Origin: Chara braunii
Taxonomy: Eukaryota; Streptophyta; Charophyceae; Charales; Characeae
Direction of reading: 5' to 3'
Assembly (NCBI GenBank): GCA_003427395.1
Contig: BFEA01000089.1
Location: 2,246,214-2,284,222, forward strand
DNA length: 38,009 nt
Shown here: piece by piece, positions 29,081 to 38,009 of the stretch
Layout: every line of letters starts with the position of its first letter
How positions within the stretch are numbered: position 1 is the stretch's first letter
Notes under the pieces: model-generated
Told to the model about the DNA's origin: nothing
What the model saw: only the letters and a program-made list of their open reading frames with translations
Databases searched by the model: none
Program-made: the position numbers and the translations under genes

Positions 29081-30111
29081 ATGGGGAGGCCGAGCCAAGC
29101 CTACGCGACAGCGTACCTAAGAGGAAGAAGTACGCGGTCCGGATGGAGGAAGGTTTTGATGTGGAGCGGATGGTGGACAAACTCCTGGAAGGCCACAATG
29201 ACTTGATGAACCTGAAGGATATCCAAGCGCCTGGGCCAAGGCTCCGTGGGGAGTTGAAAGGACGACTCTCGCGAAGATTGGTGCCAAATGTCCATCTGAG
29301 TACGGTCCTGCCCAGGGAGGTGGAGTGGATGGAGGCAGGGACAAAGATGGATTGGAAATGTGTGGCGTGCGGGCAGGTGGATCTGGTGATAAAGAATCAG
29401 AAGTGCACTGGGATGGTGGACACGGGCGCAAAAATGAATATCATCAGGGAGAAGGAGGCGGTGATGATAGGCATGGAGATCGACCGCTCGGACCATGGCA
29501 TGCTGCATGGCGCCAACTGCAAGGCCGTTTTTTGCAGCACGGCGTCTAATGTGATTATAGAGATTGGGAAGGTGCGAGCCAGGACGTGCTTCTTCGTCAT
29601 GCCCGATGTCGATCATCCCATCCTTCTGGAAAGGTCGTTCCTGTGTCGAACGGAGATGTTGATTTTTAATAAGCACGACGGGACAATGATCCTGCTCCTA
29701 TGCGACCCAGCGTGCGGGAACTACGAAGTTGTCACCTGCCGAAACACGGGGCCGGGGAGCGGGAGGAACATGCCTAATCTCGGCTCATTCACCTTCGAGG
29801 AATCGGAGAACGAGCGAAGACGGCTTTGGGAAGTGCACGAGGAGGAGGATAAGGCTGAGGTGCTGACAATGAGCCTCACAGATGTGAATAAGGTCATGGA
29901 GGTGGTGTCCGCTCATGACATGGCGGATCCGGAGGCCATTAAGGCATTGAGGAAGCAGGTTTTGGAGAACCCTCAAGTGGGAGAGGTGGAGTTGGTGTAT
30001 CGGCTTTCGGGAGGGGGAGGAGGCCCTGCAATGGCCCAGGCCCGAACGACAAGTCAGCCTTTTTTAGGGGAGGGCTTAAGCAGGGCTCCCAAAGGCGGTA
30101 CAAGACCGTAG
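29081..30111 (+). CDS. pol: Pol N-terminal part: aspartic protease region
   Basis: The frame is open from the end of the AT-rich insertion through the first internal ATG (29,143) to a stop at 30,109-30,111. After KRKKYAVRMEEGFDVERMVD and a spacer domain comes a retropepsin-like segment: GMVDTGAKMNIIREKEAV (about 29,410-29,463; DTG is the catalytic triplet). A hydrophobic strand VRARTCFFVMPDVDHPILLE and FLCRTEMLIF follow. This would cleave the polyprotein as a homodimer. It continues the gag frame. Its last codons overlap the RT frame in the -1 phase at the T6A slippery run (30,060-30,066). Past that point the frame reads a short unrelated tail, so either frameshifting or an indel links it to RT. 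Motif call strong, function of this copy unknown. Confidence 0.85.
30060..30066 (+). promoter_or_regulatory. Candidate -1 ribosomal frameshift site U UUU UUA
   Basis: In the protease frame the codons are CCT TTT TTA, giving the X XXY YYZ heptamer T TTT TTA. A -1 slip continues AGG GGA GGG CTT AAG, which is exactly the RT frame (RGGLKQGSQRRYKTVDKK). A possible stem, GGGAG with CTCCC, lies a few bases downstream (30,068-30,089). A plain one-base indel in a T run would look the same, and this copy has other lesions. Confidence 0.45.
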
Positions 30112-31931
30112 ATAAGAAGTGCCGCCCAGTTCCCGTGCTCGTCACGGAGGATGAGGAAGCCTACTACGAGCGGGAACGAGGATTGATACGGCGTATGCGG
30201 GAGCACGCGTTGGTCGGGCCGTGGTGTATCAACGACGAGAATGAGGGGAAGTTGATAATCGGGGAGCCCGACTTCCTGTCGCCCCAGGAGAGAGCGTTGA
30301 TGGTGGGACTGATGAAGAAAAGGCACCGTGCGTATGTGTTCAATGACGACGAGCGTGGGAGGCTAGATGTGGATAAGATTCCGATGATACGAATCCACAC
30401 TGTTCCACATGAGCCATGGAATCTAAGAGGCACACGATACCCAAATCCGGATGAGGAGAAGAAGGTGGTGGACTACCTGGACGGCAAGATGCGGACGCAC
30501 GTGGCCGACTATTCCAGTGGACCGTATGCGTCGCCTTGGTTTTGTTTTATTAAACCAAATGGGACGCTAAGGTGGGTGCAGGACTTGCAGCGGCTAAATG
30601 TGGTGACAGTGCGGGACGCGGGAGGGTTGCCGAACACGGACGCATTGTCAGAGTCGTGCGTAGGGAAACCTATAATCTCGCTTATAGACCTCAACTCGGG
30701 GTACGACAAATTCTCCGTATACCCGCCAGACAGGCCCGTAACGGCGATGCACACACCCAGAGGTTTTATTCACATGAACATGGCGCCTCAAGGTTGGACG
30801 AATGAAGTAGCGATGGTGCAGAGGCATATGATCAGAGCCATGCAGACGGTCAGCCCATATATCACCCAGCCCTATATCGATGACCTGGCGGTCAAAGGTC
30901 CGAAGGAGAAGGAGGAAGACGAAGTGATACCCGGTGTGCGGCGCTTTGTCTGGAAGCATGTTCAAGACATCGATCAGGTTCTAGGGTTATTGGAGAAACA
31001 TAACCTTACGGCGAGCGGCCCCAAGTCGAAACATTGTATGAGGGAGGCCATGATTCTAGGTTTTTTCTGTAATGAGAGTGGGTGAAGGCCTGACGTAAAG
31101 AAAACAGACAAGATTCTTGAGTGGTCGGTGCCCTTCCGCTTGATAACGGATGTGAGGAGCTTTCTTGGGACGTGCGGATTTTGGAGGAGCTTCGTGAAGG
31201 ACTTCGCCACGAAGGACGAGCATTTAAGGAAGTTGGTGCGCCAGGATCAGGAATGGGTCTGGGGCGAAGACCAGGAAGAGGCGGTCGGTAGGATGAAGGG
31301 AGAGTTTAAGGAAGGAGGCTTGGTATTGGGAGCGCCAAAGTACGAGGCCACGGAGGAGAGACCATTCGTCATTGAGACGGACGCTGGGCCAACTGCCTTG
31401 ATTCAGGCAGATACTGGGGGGAAGGAGAGGCCGCTAAGATTCGAAAGTCGCATCCTCAATACAACTGAGAGAAACTACTCTCAGTTCAAGAAGGAGACGC
31501 TGGCGGTACTTCATTGCCTAAGGACCTTCCGGAACTATGTTTTTGGTAGGAGGCTCATCTTGAGGGTGGACCCTACTGCACTGGCATGTTCCCTGAAGAA
31601 TTGTACTCCATCTGACCCAACCGTCGCCAGATGGTTGACCTACATTTGGATGTTTAATTTCAAGTTGGAAAGGATCCCAGGGGACAAGAACAGGGCGGAT
31701 GGGTTAAGCCGCATCAACTGGGACGGATCAGACGAGGAATCGATAGAAGACACCCCACCAGTTGATAGGTTCTTGGATCAAGAGGAGGACGTCCGCCTGC
31801 ACATAAACGAATGGTCCCTGCGAGTGCCCTGTTGCGTCAGTCACCCCATATGGCTAGCACCAAAGGGGTACGAGCAGAAGGAAGAGTTGGTCCTCAAGCC
31901 CTTTTCAGGAGGAGGATCCGTGGGGAAGTAA
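30067..31931 (+). CDS. pol: Reverse transcriptase and RNase H, one internal stop
   Basis: Copies element RNA into DNA. In order: the linker YKTVDKKCRPVPVLV; RT fingers/palm ASPWFCFIKPNGTLRWVQDL; motif A IISLIDLNSGYD; substrate strand HTPRGFIHMNMAPQGW; and the catalytic YIDDLAVKGP (YxDD box, about 30,868-30,897). A TGA at 31,083 interrupts NESG-RPDVKK. It is probably a CGA changed to TGA. The frame continues with RSFLGTCGFWRSFVKDF (the Ty3 connection), then RNase H: PFVIETDAGPTAL, NYSQFKKETLAVLHC and NRADGLSRI. The residues between DAGPTAL and IQAD look about four shorter than I remember from relatives (unchecked). The frame ends at TAA 31,929 by a frameshift just before the integrase frame. 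Ty3/gypsy assignment follows from the PR-RT-RH-INT order. Confidence 0.9.
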
Positions 31932-33477
31932 GGATGTTGGTTGGATGATGAAGTTGGCGTTGGCAGGAACGCACAGTCTGGTGGAGGAAGTGAAGACAAT
32001 AGAGGAAGACCCCACTCAGGTAGAGGAGCATGAGCAGCTAATGGGAGGGATGTACCTGCTCACCAATATTCTCCTGCAAGGAGACTTCGACCGGAAGGGC
32101 TCGTTCAGTCATGAGGAAGGTGAGATTTTAGTTCATGAAAGTCAGGACGACGAATTCGAGGAAGGAGAAATCAAGGAGGCATTTCGGGCGGAGGAGTATG
32201 ATGGGGTCTACCGGGAATTGGGGTTGCTTCTATCATGTGAGATGAGGGATAGAGATGTAAGTGCCAAGGCACAAAAGATGAGGCACCTCTATGTGGTAAG
32301 AGACGGCCACTTGTTTATAACGCGGCAGGTCGGGAACCCCAAGAGGATCGTATGTGGGAAAAACCGGCAAACCGATATCATAGCAGCCCTACACGATGGT
32401 ATAGCAGGAGGGCACAGAGGAATAAGTGCCACATGTGCAAAGATAAGCGAGCTCTACCATTGGGATGGGATGCTGATGATGGTTATCAAATACTGTCAGT
32501 CCTGTATACCTTGCCAAGAAAGGTCAGCGCAAAGGTTTGGGGAGCCCCTACACCCAAGGTTGGAAAGGGAAGTGGGTGCGGTCATACACTTGGACCTGTT
32601 ATTCATGCCAGCAGGGGAGAATGGGTGTAACTACATCTTCGATGCACGGGATAACCTTACTGGGTTTGTGGACGGACGAGTTATCCAGACGAAGACTGAC
32701 TCGGTTTTGGCGAACTGCATCGAGGAGTATTACCTGCGATATCCTTTTGTCAAGGAGTTCGTGATGGATCGAGGATCAGAGTTTACCTGCAATGAGGTGA
32801 GGACGTTGCTTGCAAGGTATGGCGTAGTGGCCAACTATACTACGGCCACGCACCCTCAAGCGAACGCTCGTGTGGAGAGGGGGCACAGTACCATAACGAA
32901 TCTCCTGGCTAAGTGGACAGAGGGCAAGCCTGGTCAGTGGCCAAAGTTCCTACGGGCAGCTTTCTTCGTGGAGAATGTTATTGTAAAGAGGACTACCAAG
33001 TACGCGCCAGCCACACTATGGTATGGGAGGCACGCCACCTTTCCCATAGAAAGTTTTATGAAGACGTGGAGGCGCCAAGACTTGGAAGTAAACCTGTCCT
33101 TCAAAGAACTGCTCGATATTCGGGCGCGGCAAGTGGGGGCGGCCGAGGAAAGATTGCGAGAGGCCGCTGGTCAGGTAGAGAGGAGCCGCATGGAAGACAA
33201 GATGAGGTGGGACCAGATGGCGCGAGTAAGGAAGGAGTTGTTGACAGTGGGGGGCGTCGTGTTACTGTACGACTCCTCTCTGGAGAAGCAATGGTCGAGG
33301 AAGCTCGACAAGAGATGGATGGGCCCCTATAGAATTTTGTGATGTGGCGAATTTGGGGCCTATCAGATCGAGGAGCTGGACGGGACAAGCTGGCAGGATT
33401 GGGTATCAGGGACCAGGCTGAAGAAGTTCGTGGTTAGGGAATATGTAAAGGACTCTACGTTCTCTAGAGTGAACTAA
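31932..33477 (+). CDS. pol: Integrase with one late stop
   Basis: Inserts the cDNA into the genome. The frame is open before ATG 31,945 (MMKLALAGTHSLVEEVK), so this ATG is internal to pol. An acidic linker leads to the zinc-binding domain, LHDGIAGGHRG (H-x6-H) and YCQSCIPCQER (CxxC), at about 32,388-32,523. The catalytic core shows HLDLLFMP (first Asp), FVMDRGSEFTCNEV (second Asp) and ANARVERGHSTITNLL (Glu), the D,D-35-E layout. The C-terminal GPYRIL motif is followed by TGA at 33,340, again likely from CGA. The same frame then reads CGEFGAYQIEELDGT to TAA at 33,475. No chromodomain follows. All catalytic residues are present. The nonsense codon and upstream frameshift make this copy non-autonomous. 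Confidence 0.9.
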
Positions 33478-33564
33478 TCCTTGATGTATTGCATATTACG
33501 GCTAGGGTAGATGAAGGAATAGGAAGAGGCATGTGTGTTATCATAAAGGTTGATGGGATGATGG

Positions 33565-33610
33565 CTAACCCTGTTGTGTGCCTGCTTGCTTTCCCTCGCC
33601 TGTTGTGCAG
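33565..33610 (+). promoter_or_regulatory. Candidate 3' splice site before ORF3
   Basis: A consensus branch-point phrase CTAAC (33,565-33,569) is followed by a pyrimidine-rich tract (GCTTGCTTTCCCTCGCC) and GTGCAG ending at 33,610. The first good ATG of ORF3 is 23 bases further on. An accessory ORF behind pol needs its own mRNA, and splicing is the usual solution in retroelements. The donor is not identified. Confidence 0.5.
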
Positions 33611-33632
33611 GTCTGACTTTTCGAAGACAGTC

Positions 33633-36225
33633 ATGCAGAGGGGCGGGAGGGGCGCGCGGCCACGACAGAGGCCTGAGGGAGCATCAGGAGGGGATGACTT
33701 GCACAGACCGTTTGGGAGGGAGTCTACGCCTATCTTCGACGACGATAACACAGAGCTTTTTCTGGACTCCTACCAGGCACATGCGGCACGGGAGGGCTGG
33801 TCTACCTTGGAGAGGATACGGCATTTGAGGGGAGTTGGGCGTTTTGAGGAGCCCATCGCACATATTCGGGAGGAGGCGTTGACCTGGCAGGATGTGGAGG
33901 CGAGGATGCAGATGTTGAGGGCTTCGCCGCTGGGACCAGATGGGCTGCCTATTCGGTTGGAGGAAGGCAATGCGGAGGAGTTCATCCCTGCCTACGAGCA
34001 GTATATGTGCGACCAGGGGGCTGGGCAGGAAGAGTGGATGCAGACGTTGCGCCTCTAGACGCGGAAGGCGGAGAGACCGATGGCGAGGCAGATTCGAGAT
34101 AGGGCTCGTGATTGGGAGGACTGCCAGGCTCAGCTGAGACAGGCATTTCGACGACTGGAGCCCGAGAGACCAGAGCCCAGGGTGGAGAGACGACAGAGGA
34201 GTAAGAGGCCACGGGGCCCAGAGGCGAGAGGAGCCACTACGAACAGAGGGGGCCGAAAGGCCTTGGCACAACGAGAGGGGCCAGCAGAGGCCGCCCAAGC
34301 GGTGGAGCCAGTTCAGGCCGCGGGACCAGCTCAGGCGGCGGGGCTACCCCCTACCTATGGACTCGAGCGGAGGGAGTTTCGCCGAATTACGGGCAGTGAT
34401 CTATGGAGCCCGTCGCCGACATTAACAGAGGGGGGAGAGGCGGTGCCCTTGAGGACGTCGCTCGACAGGTTAGAGGCTCATCTCGATGCCCCAGTGGGGG
34501 GCGTCACAGCTGGGAGCGGACCAGAGCGGACCGGCATGGTATGAGCCAGTAGAGGATGAGCCAGAGGAGGAGCCACTTGAGCCGGGGCCTGAGGCGGGGC
34601 CTCGTGGACCCGAGGAGCCGCAGATTGAGGGGATTATCACTGTTGGGGATGATACCCCTCCTCCTGCCACGATTCCAGAAAAGGCACGGCAGTATTGGCC
34701 TGAACGAATTCCTAAGCCGGATAGCGAGGAAATGTTGGGGCCTCCATCGGAAACTACTATGCCACCTCCGACGCTGGCGGAGCCAGAGGAGGGCGAGAGA
34801 GCGAGGATACCTACTACTATGGTACCACATCTAACTGAGCCTACAGGTGAACGCATGGATGTGGAGGTGCCGACATCCGGGGAGCCTCCGCTAGGGCCGC
34901 CACCCATAGAGGAGGGGACGAGTGAGAGAGACTCACTGCGAGAGGCCCATGGGGCGCGGGCAAGGAGGCCATCAGGGGAGACGAAAGAAGAGAAGCGCGC
35001 GAGGGTGCAGGTACGCCTCGAGGAGTTATACCAGGAGAAGATTAGGATGTAGGTCGCAGGAGAAGCGTCGAAGCCACCGATTGACCCTCCGACAAGCGAG
35101 CAGAGGATTAGCGAGGCCTAAGCCAGCTATGAGGGTGAGAGGGATGCTGCTCGCGTGAGGTCACGAGAGGTGGGACAGGACAATGCGAGGGTGGACGAGG
35201 CACGAGAGACAGGGGACTTGGGGCTTTCAGCTGCCAGGATGGAGATTGAGCGTGCAGATAGGAGGATAGGTGAGGTGGCGATCTCGTCCTTCCAATGGTA
35301 CTCCATGCTCAGCGATGAGTTGGCGGCCTCGAGGTTAGAGGTGGGACAGTTGTCCACCCAGTTGGCAGAAGAGAGGGCAGAGAACCAAGCACGGAGGTCC
35401 CGTATGGAAGTCAAGGAAGTTGAATGGGAGAAGAGGCTCCAGGACATGGCGGCGATGGTGGAAAGGCTCTCGGCCACTAAGGTGGTCGACTGGACGGAGC
35501 AGAGCCGGTATGGTATCCAGGGGAAGGAGGTACAGGGGCTCTTTGGCCGGGAAGGGACGACAGAGCCACCTCAGCAAGGAGGTATGGGGAAGGTATTCCT
35601 GGACCCAATAGAGGCGGCAACAAGGCGGGAGGCCGAGGAGGGGAGGTTCAGCTTCAGGATGCCCACGGAGTTGGCCTCGCAACAGGCCACCCCTATGACG
35701 ATTGAGATCCCTGAGGGCGAGCCGGTGCAGAGACCCTAACCTCCAGTGGAGGAAGTGGGCTCCACAGAGGAGTCCCCTACGATCCTTTTGGAGGTGCAGG
35801 AGGGTGCCCTTACGGGAGCAGCAGCATCCACTGAGTCGGAGGCAATGGGGGGAGAGGAGTCTCGACTGGATGAGTTAGTGGCAGCTATGGAGTTGGACAT
35901 GCCGTCAGGAGGGCCTCAGAGACAGAAGACCCCAGAGCGTGTGCCAGAGATGGGGGGGCTGAGGACGCAGTTAGGCTCTTGGGCTACTGGAGCTGACTCA
36001 GGAGAGCACATCTCAGAGCAGCAGCAGGAAGTTATGAGCGAGCCAGCAACTGTCGTGACTCCCCATCCTTCTGACCTGCATAGGGACGAGGGGGCGACTG
36101 TGTTGGGAGGAGTCCGCGAGGGTAGGCCACTGAGATTGGACACTCCAGCGTACCGACCCGAGGGAGATGAGGTGCTAGCAGGGCCGAGTACCCAGATGAT
36201 GGAGGCAGGGCCGGCAGAGTCATAA
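33633..36225 (+). CDS. ORF3: gag-capsid-like duplicate plus coiled coil, decayed
   Basis: This third ORF follows integrase. It starts at ATG 33,633 (MQRGGRGARPRQRPEG). Two tandem modules follow, each with the spacing of a capsid domain: IFDDDNTELFLDSYQAHAAR to EALTWQDVEARM (about 33,729-33,915), and GNAEEFIPAYEQYM to RARDWEDCQAQLRQAF (about 33,963-34,155). An Arg/Pro/Ala-rich and then acidic Pro/Glu-rich linker follows. After that comes a long heptad-like coiled coil (RVDEARETGDLGLSAARMEI onward, about 35,185-35,490) and a Ser/Glu/Pro-rich tail. There is no signal peptide or membrane segment, so it is not envelope-like. Lesions are TAG 34,056, a frameshift near 34,480-34,540, TAG 35,050, TAA 35,119 and TAA 35,737. 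Between lesions the frame stays open, so it was once a real gene of about 860 codons. Function unknown. A second structural protein is my guess. Confidence 0.7.
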
Positions 36226-37960
36226 TGTATGCCCCAGAGCCATGAGATGAGCAGGGAAACTGGAGAGACGCCGTCGTTGCCTGGGTCCCTGTACCCAGAG
36301 GTCGGGTTAGGGATGTACGTACTCTGAGTCGGTTGAGTGGGTCCTAAGGGGTGTGCACGTCTGAGTTCGCCGTGGGAGTCCTGTCTAGTTGTACATACAT
36401 AGGTGGCAAGGCTCAATCGGTCATTGGGTTTTGTGTGTGATACAGTTCAGAGGGTGAGATTCAGTTGTGAGATACCTGTGACTGTGTGATTTGTACATTA
36501 GGTTTGGAGGTTTGAAAACTTTCTTTACATTTCTGATTGGATCCTGAGAGCCATAACATCTGGGGTGTGAGTCCACCCTGTAGAGTGTACAGGGAACTGA
36601 GTGTTGAGTTGTTCACTGGGGCGGGCATCCTATTCCTAGGTATATCCTAGGAATTGTGTGTGTGAGAGCTTGAGTTGAGTGTTATATCGAGACTTGAGGG
36701 AGATATTTTGCTCCCGAGTATATTTTGATTCCACCCTCTGCGGGATTTACTCTTGTGACGATCACGATCACTCTCACACGTGTGGCTTTATCCCAATGAA
36801 TGAGGGCTTTGTGTGAGAGATGTGTGGGATACATCTCATGTATGTGTATTGTGTGATTGTGATTGACGTCTACTCTTCAGTATACTCGTGCGGCCTGCCC
36901 ATGGGCGGGTGAAATGACCGAGTATAAGAGGAGGCAGCGCGGCTGTTTGGTGACAGATGTGTGAGGACCCTAAGGGGTCTTGCGAGCCTATAAGACTCGA
37001 ATGCTTACCATGCCGGATGTTTATGGCTAAGTTGTAAAAGGGACCCATAAGTTGGTCCCCCAGTTCGAGTTGTTTTGCGTATAAGTTGACAAAGAGGACC
37101 CTTAAGTAGGCCCTCAGTGATTTGCTCTATGGTGGAAGCCCCCTTCAGATTATGGAAGGTGGGAATGCTGGTTAATGACGGTTATATAACCGAGGTCGCG
37201 TGATAGTCCATCCTATGAGAAGAGAGGGATGACTGGGAGACCTATTAAGAGAGGCCCCCTTCATGTGAAAAGTGGGTAATGGATTTAATGACATGGTAAG
37301 CAATGTTTGAGTGATAAAGTCTGACGAGAGGAACCAGGGTTACAAGTTGGAACCGAGAAGGTCGCAAGTCAGTGCATAAAAATGTCATGGGATATGTGGT
37401 CTGTTGCCTCTGATCAAGTCAAGTAGGCCACGACCCGGTGTGAGTCTAGCGGTGAATCTGTTTGTGATTGTGAAAAGGAGGTCACGCTTCCTATGTATCC
37501 CATAGGGAGCTGGTGAACGCCTTTAAAGTGAGACAGACCCCTGCGTAGTCCCGCAGTGGGTCTGTGGTCTGTTCTGCGACGCACCGTCTAGACACCTTTG
37601 CTAACCCTAAGGCATATTGAGGAATACCAAGCTAAACGGTAAAGGTTAGCACCTCTAGGGCGCAACCCCTATTGGATGGCTGCAAGTCAGCACAACCTGG
37701 CTGCGAGTCCACGTCTACCAACGGGGTAAGAGCTTAAGGGGTTATGCACGCCTCGGGGAAATTACTCCGGTGGGATGGCGGGGGATACGGTCGAGTCGTT
37801 TGGGCGCCCTGATTGAATGCCTATCAGGAGAAAACCTATCGTTGCATAACCAACGAAGGGACTGCCGCTAAGATAACAATGCGGTAGGCCGTAGATCTGG
37901 CTCGATCAACCAGACTATGGTGGGCCAGGATGGAGACCTAGCGTTTCTGTACTAGACTGC
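36226..37960 (+). other. Long 3' non-coding region of the large element
   Basis: No frame with domains. The right-hand part (37,040-37,960) is conserved with the pol-less element on the opposite strand (7,760-6,928). It holds near-palindromes such as CCTAGGTATATCCTAGG (36,636-36,652), TCCCATAGGGA (37,498-37,508) and repeated GGGACCC/GGACCCTTAAG phrases. Such long 3' non-coding spans occur in other giant plant Ty3 elements. Confidence 0.65.
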
Positions 37961-37980
37961 AGAAAGAGTTGAGAGGAGGT
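37961..37980 (+). promoter_or_regulatory. Polypurine tract of the large element
   Basis: AGAAAGAGTTGAGAGGAGGT lies at the same place, after CTGTACTAGA, as the purine tract of the minus-strand element (6,916-6,927). The 3' LTR should therefore begin at about 37,981, although the expected TG start is not seen. Confidence 0.65.
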
Positions 37981-37983
37981 TTA

Positions 37984-38009
37984 CGTATATATATATATAT
38001 ATATATATA
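37984..38009. repeat. (TA)n run at window end
   Basis: An uninterrupted alternating TA tract follows TTACG and runs to the last base. It sits where the 3' LTR should start, so it may be an LTR-start microsatellite or an assembly edge. Confidence 0.8.

Noticed and set aside
33489-33632. Upstream extension of ORF3 from a GTG at 33,489
   Set aside because: The stretch covers the branch point, pyrimidine tract and AG of a likely splice acceptor. The first good ATG after it (33,633) begins the sequence that looks like protein.

Overview
This window looks like nuclear DNA of a streptophyte (plant-lineage) genome made almost entirely of nested long terminal repeat (LTR) retrotransposons. The gag and pol proteins closely resemble, from memory and unchecked, the many retroelement proteins predicted in charophyte algae such as Chara. 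The primer site matching plant tRNA-Asp, the 8-bp target duplications of hAT type, the long low-coding AT-rich stretches and the isolated N bases all fit a draft assembly of a large repeat-rich genome. I found no tRNA, rRNA or CRISPR, and no host gene I would defend strongly. One disordered, highly charged minus-strand frame at 2.2-2.7 kb is the only non-retroelement gene candidate.

Layout. 1-4.8 kb: unassigned DNA with several short tandem duplications, a 143-nt near-perfect hairpin, a CT/CA microsatellite and one candidate ORF. 6.9-15.0 kb: a minus-strand, pol-less Ty3-type element. Reading leftwards it has a truncated 5' LTR (14,972-12,123), a tRNA-Asp primer binding site (12,120-12,103), decayed gag remnants (capsid at 9.1-9.4 kb, zinc knuckle at 8.6-8.75 kb), a conserved 3' non-coding block, a polypurine tract (6,927-6,916) and the start of its 3' LTR (6,915 downward). 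Two hAT-like MITEs with 8-bp target duplications sit inside its 5' LTR. 14,973-18,037: the 3' part of a related LTR in plus orientation, so that two LTRs form a roughly 6-kb inverted repeat centred at 14,972/14,973. 18.0-19.1 kb: unique spacer with a candidate terminal-inverted-repeat element.

19.1-38.0 kb: a very large plus-strand Ty3/gypsy element. Its 5' LTR ends at 26,329 and appears to be about 7 kb long, though the left edge is unresolved. A perfect 18-nt tRNA-Asp primer site follows, then gag (26.7-28.9 kb), protease, reverse transcriptase/RNase H and integrase (29.1-33.5 kb). Then comes a third ORF behind a good splice acceptor (33.6-36.2 kb), a 1.7-kb conserved 3' non-coding region, a purine tract and a (TA)n run at the window end. 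The copy is decayed by a 162-bp AT-rich insertion, frameshifts and nonsense codons.

The parts would work together as one retroelement life cycle: LTR promoter, structured leader, tRNA-Asp priming, Gag particle, PR/RT/RH/INT enzymes. Three things stand out beyond a standard element. First, inside the LTR, downstream of a TATA-like box, is an array of about ten hairpins in which a conserved core (CCATAAGATTGGACGG) is flanked by arms that differ between units but stay complementary. The related LTR at 15 kb has the same architecture with an unrelated core. Second, ORF3 follows integrase and carries two tandem gag-capsid-like modules plus a coiled coil. Third, a canonical U UUU UUA slippery heptamer lies exactly where the protease and reverse transcriptase frames overlap.
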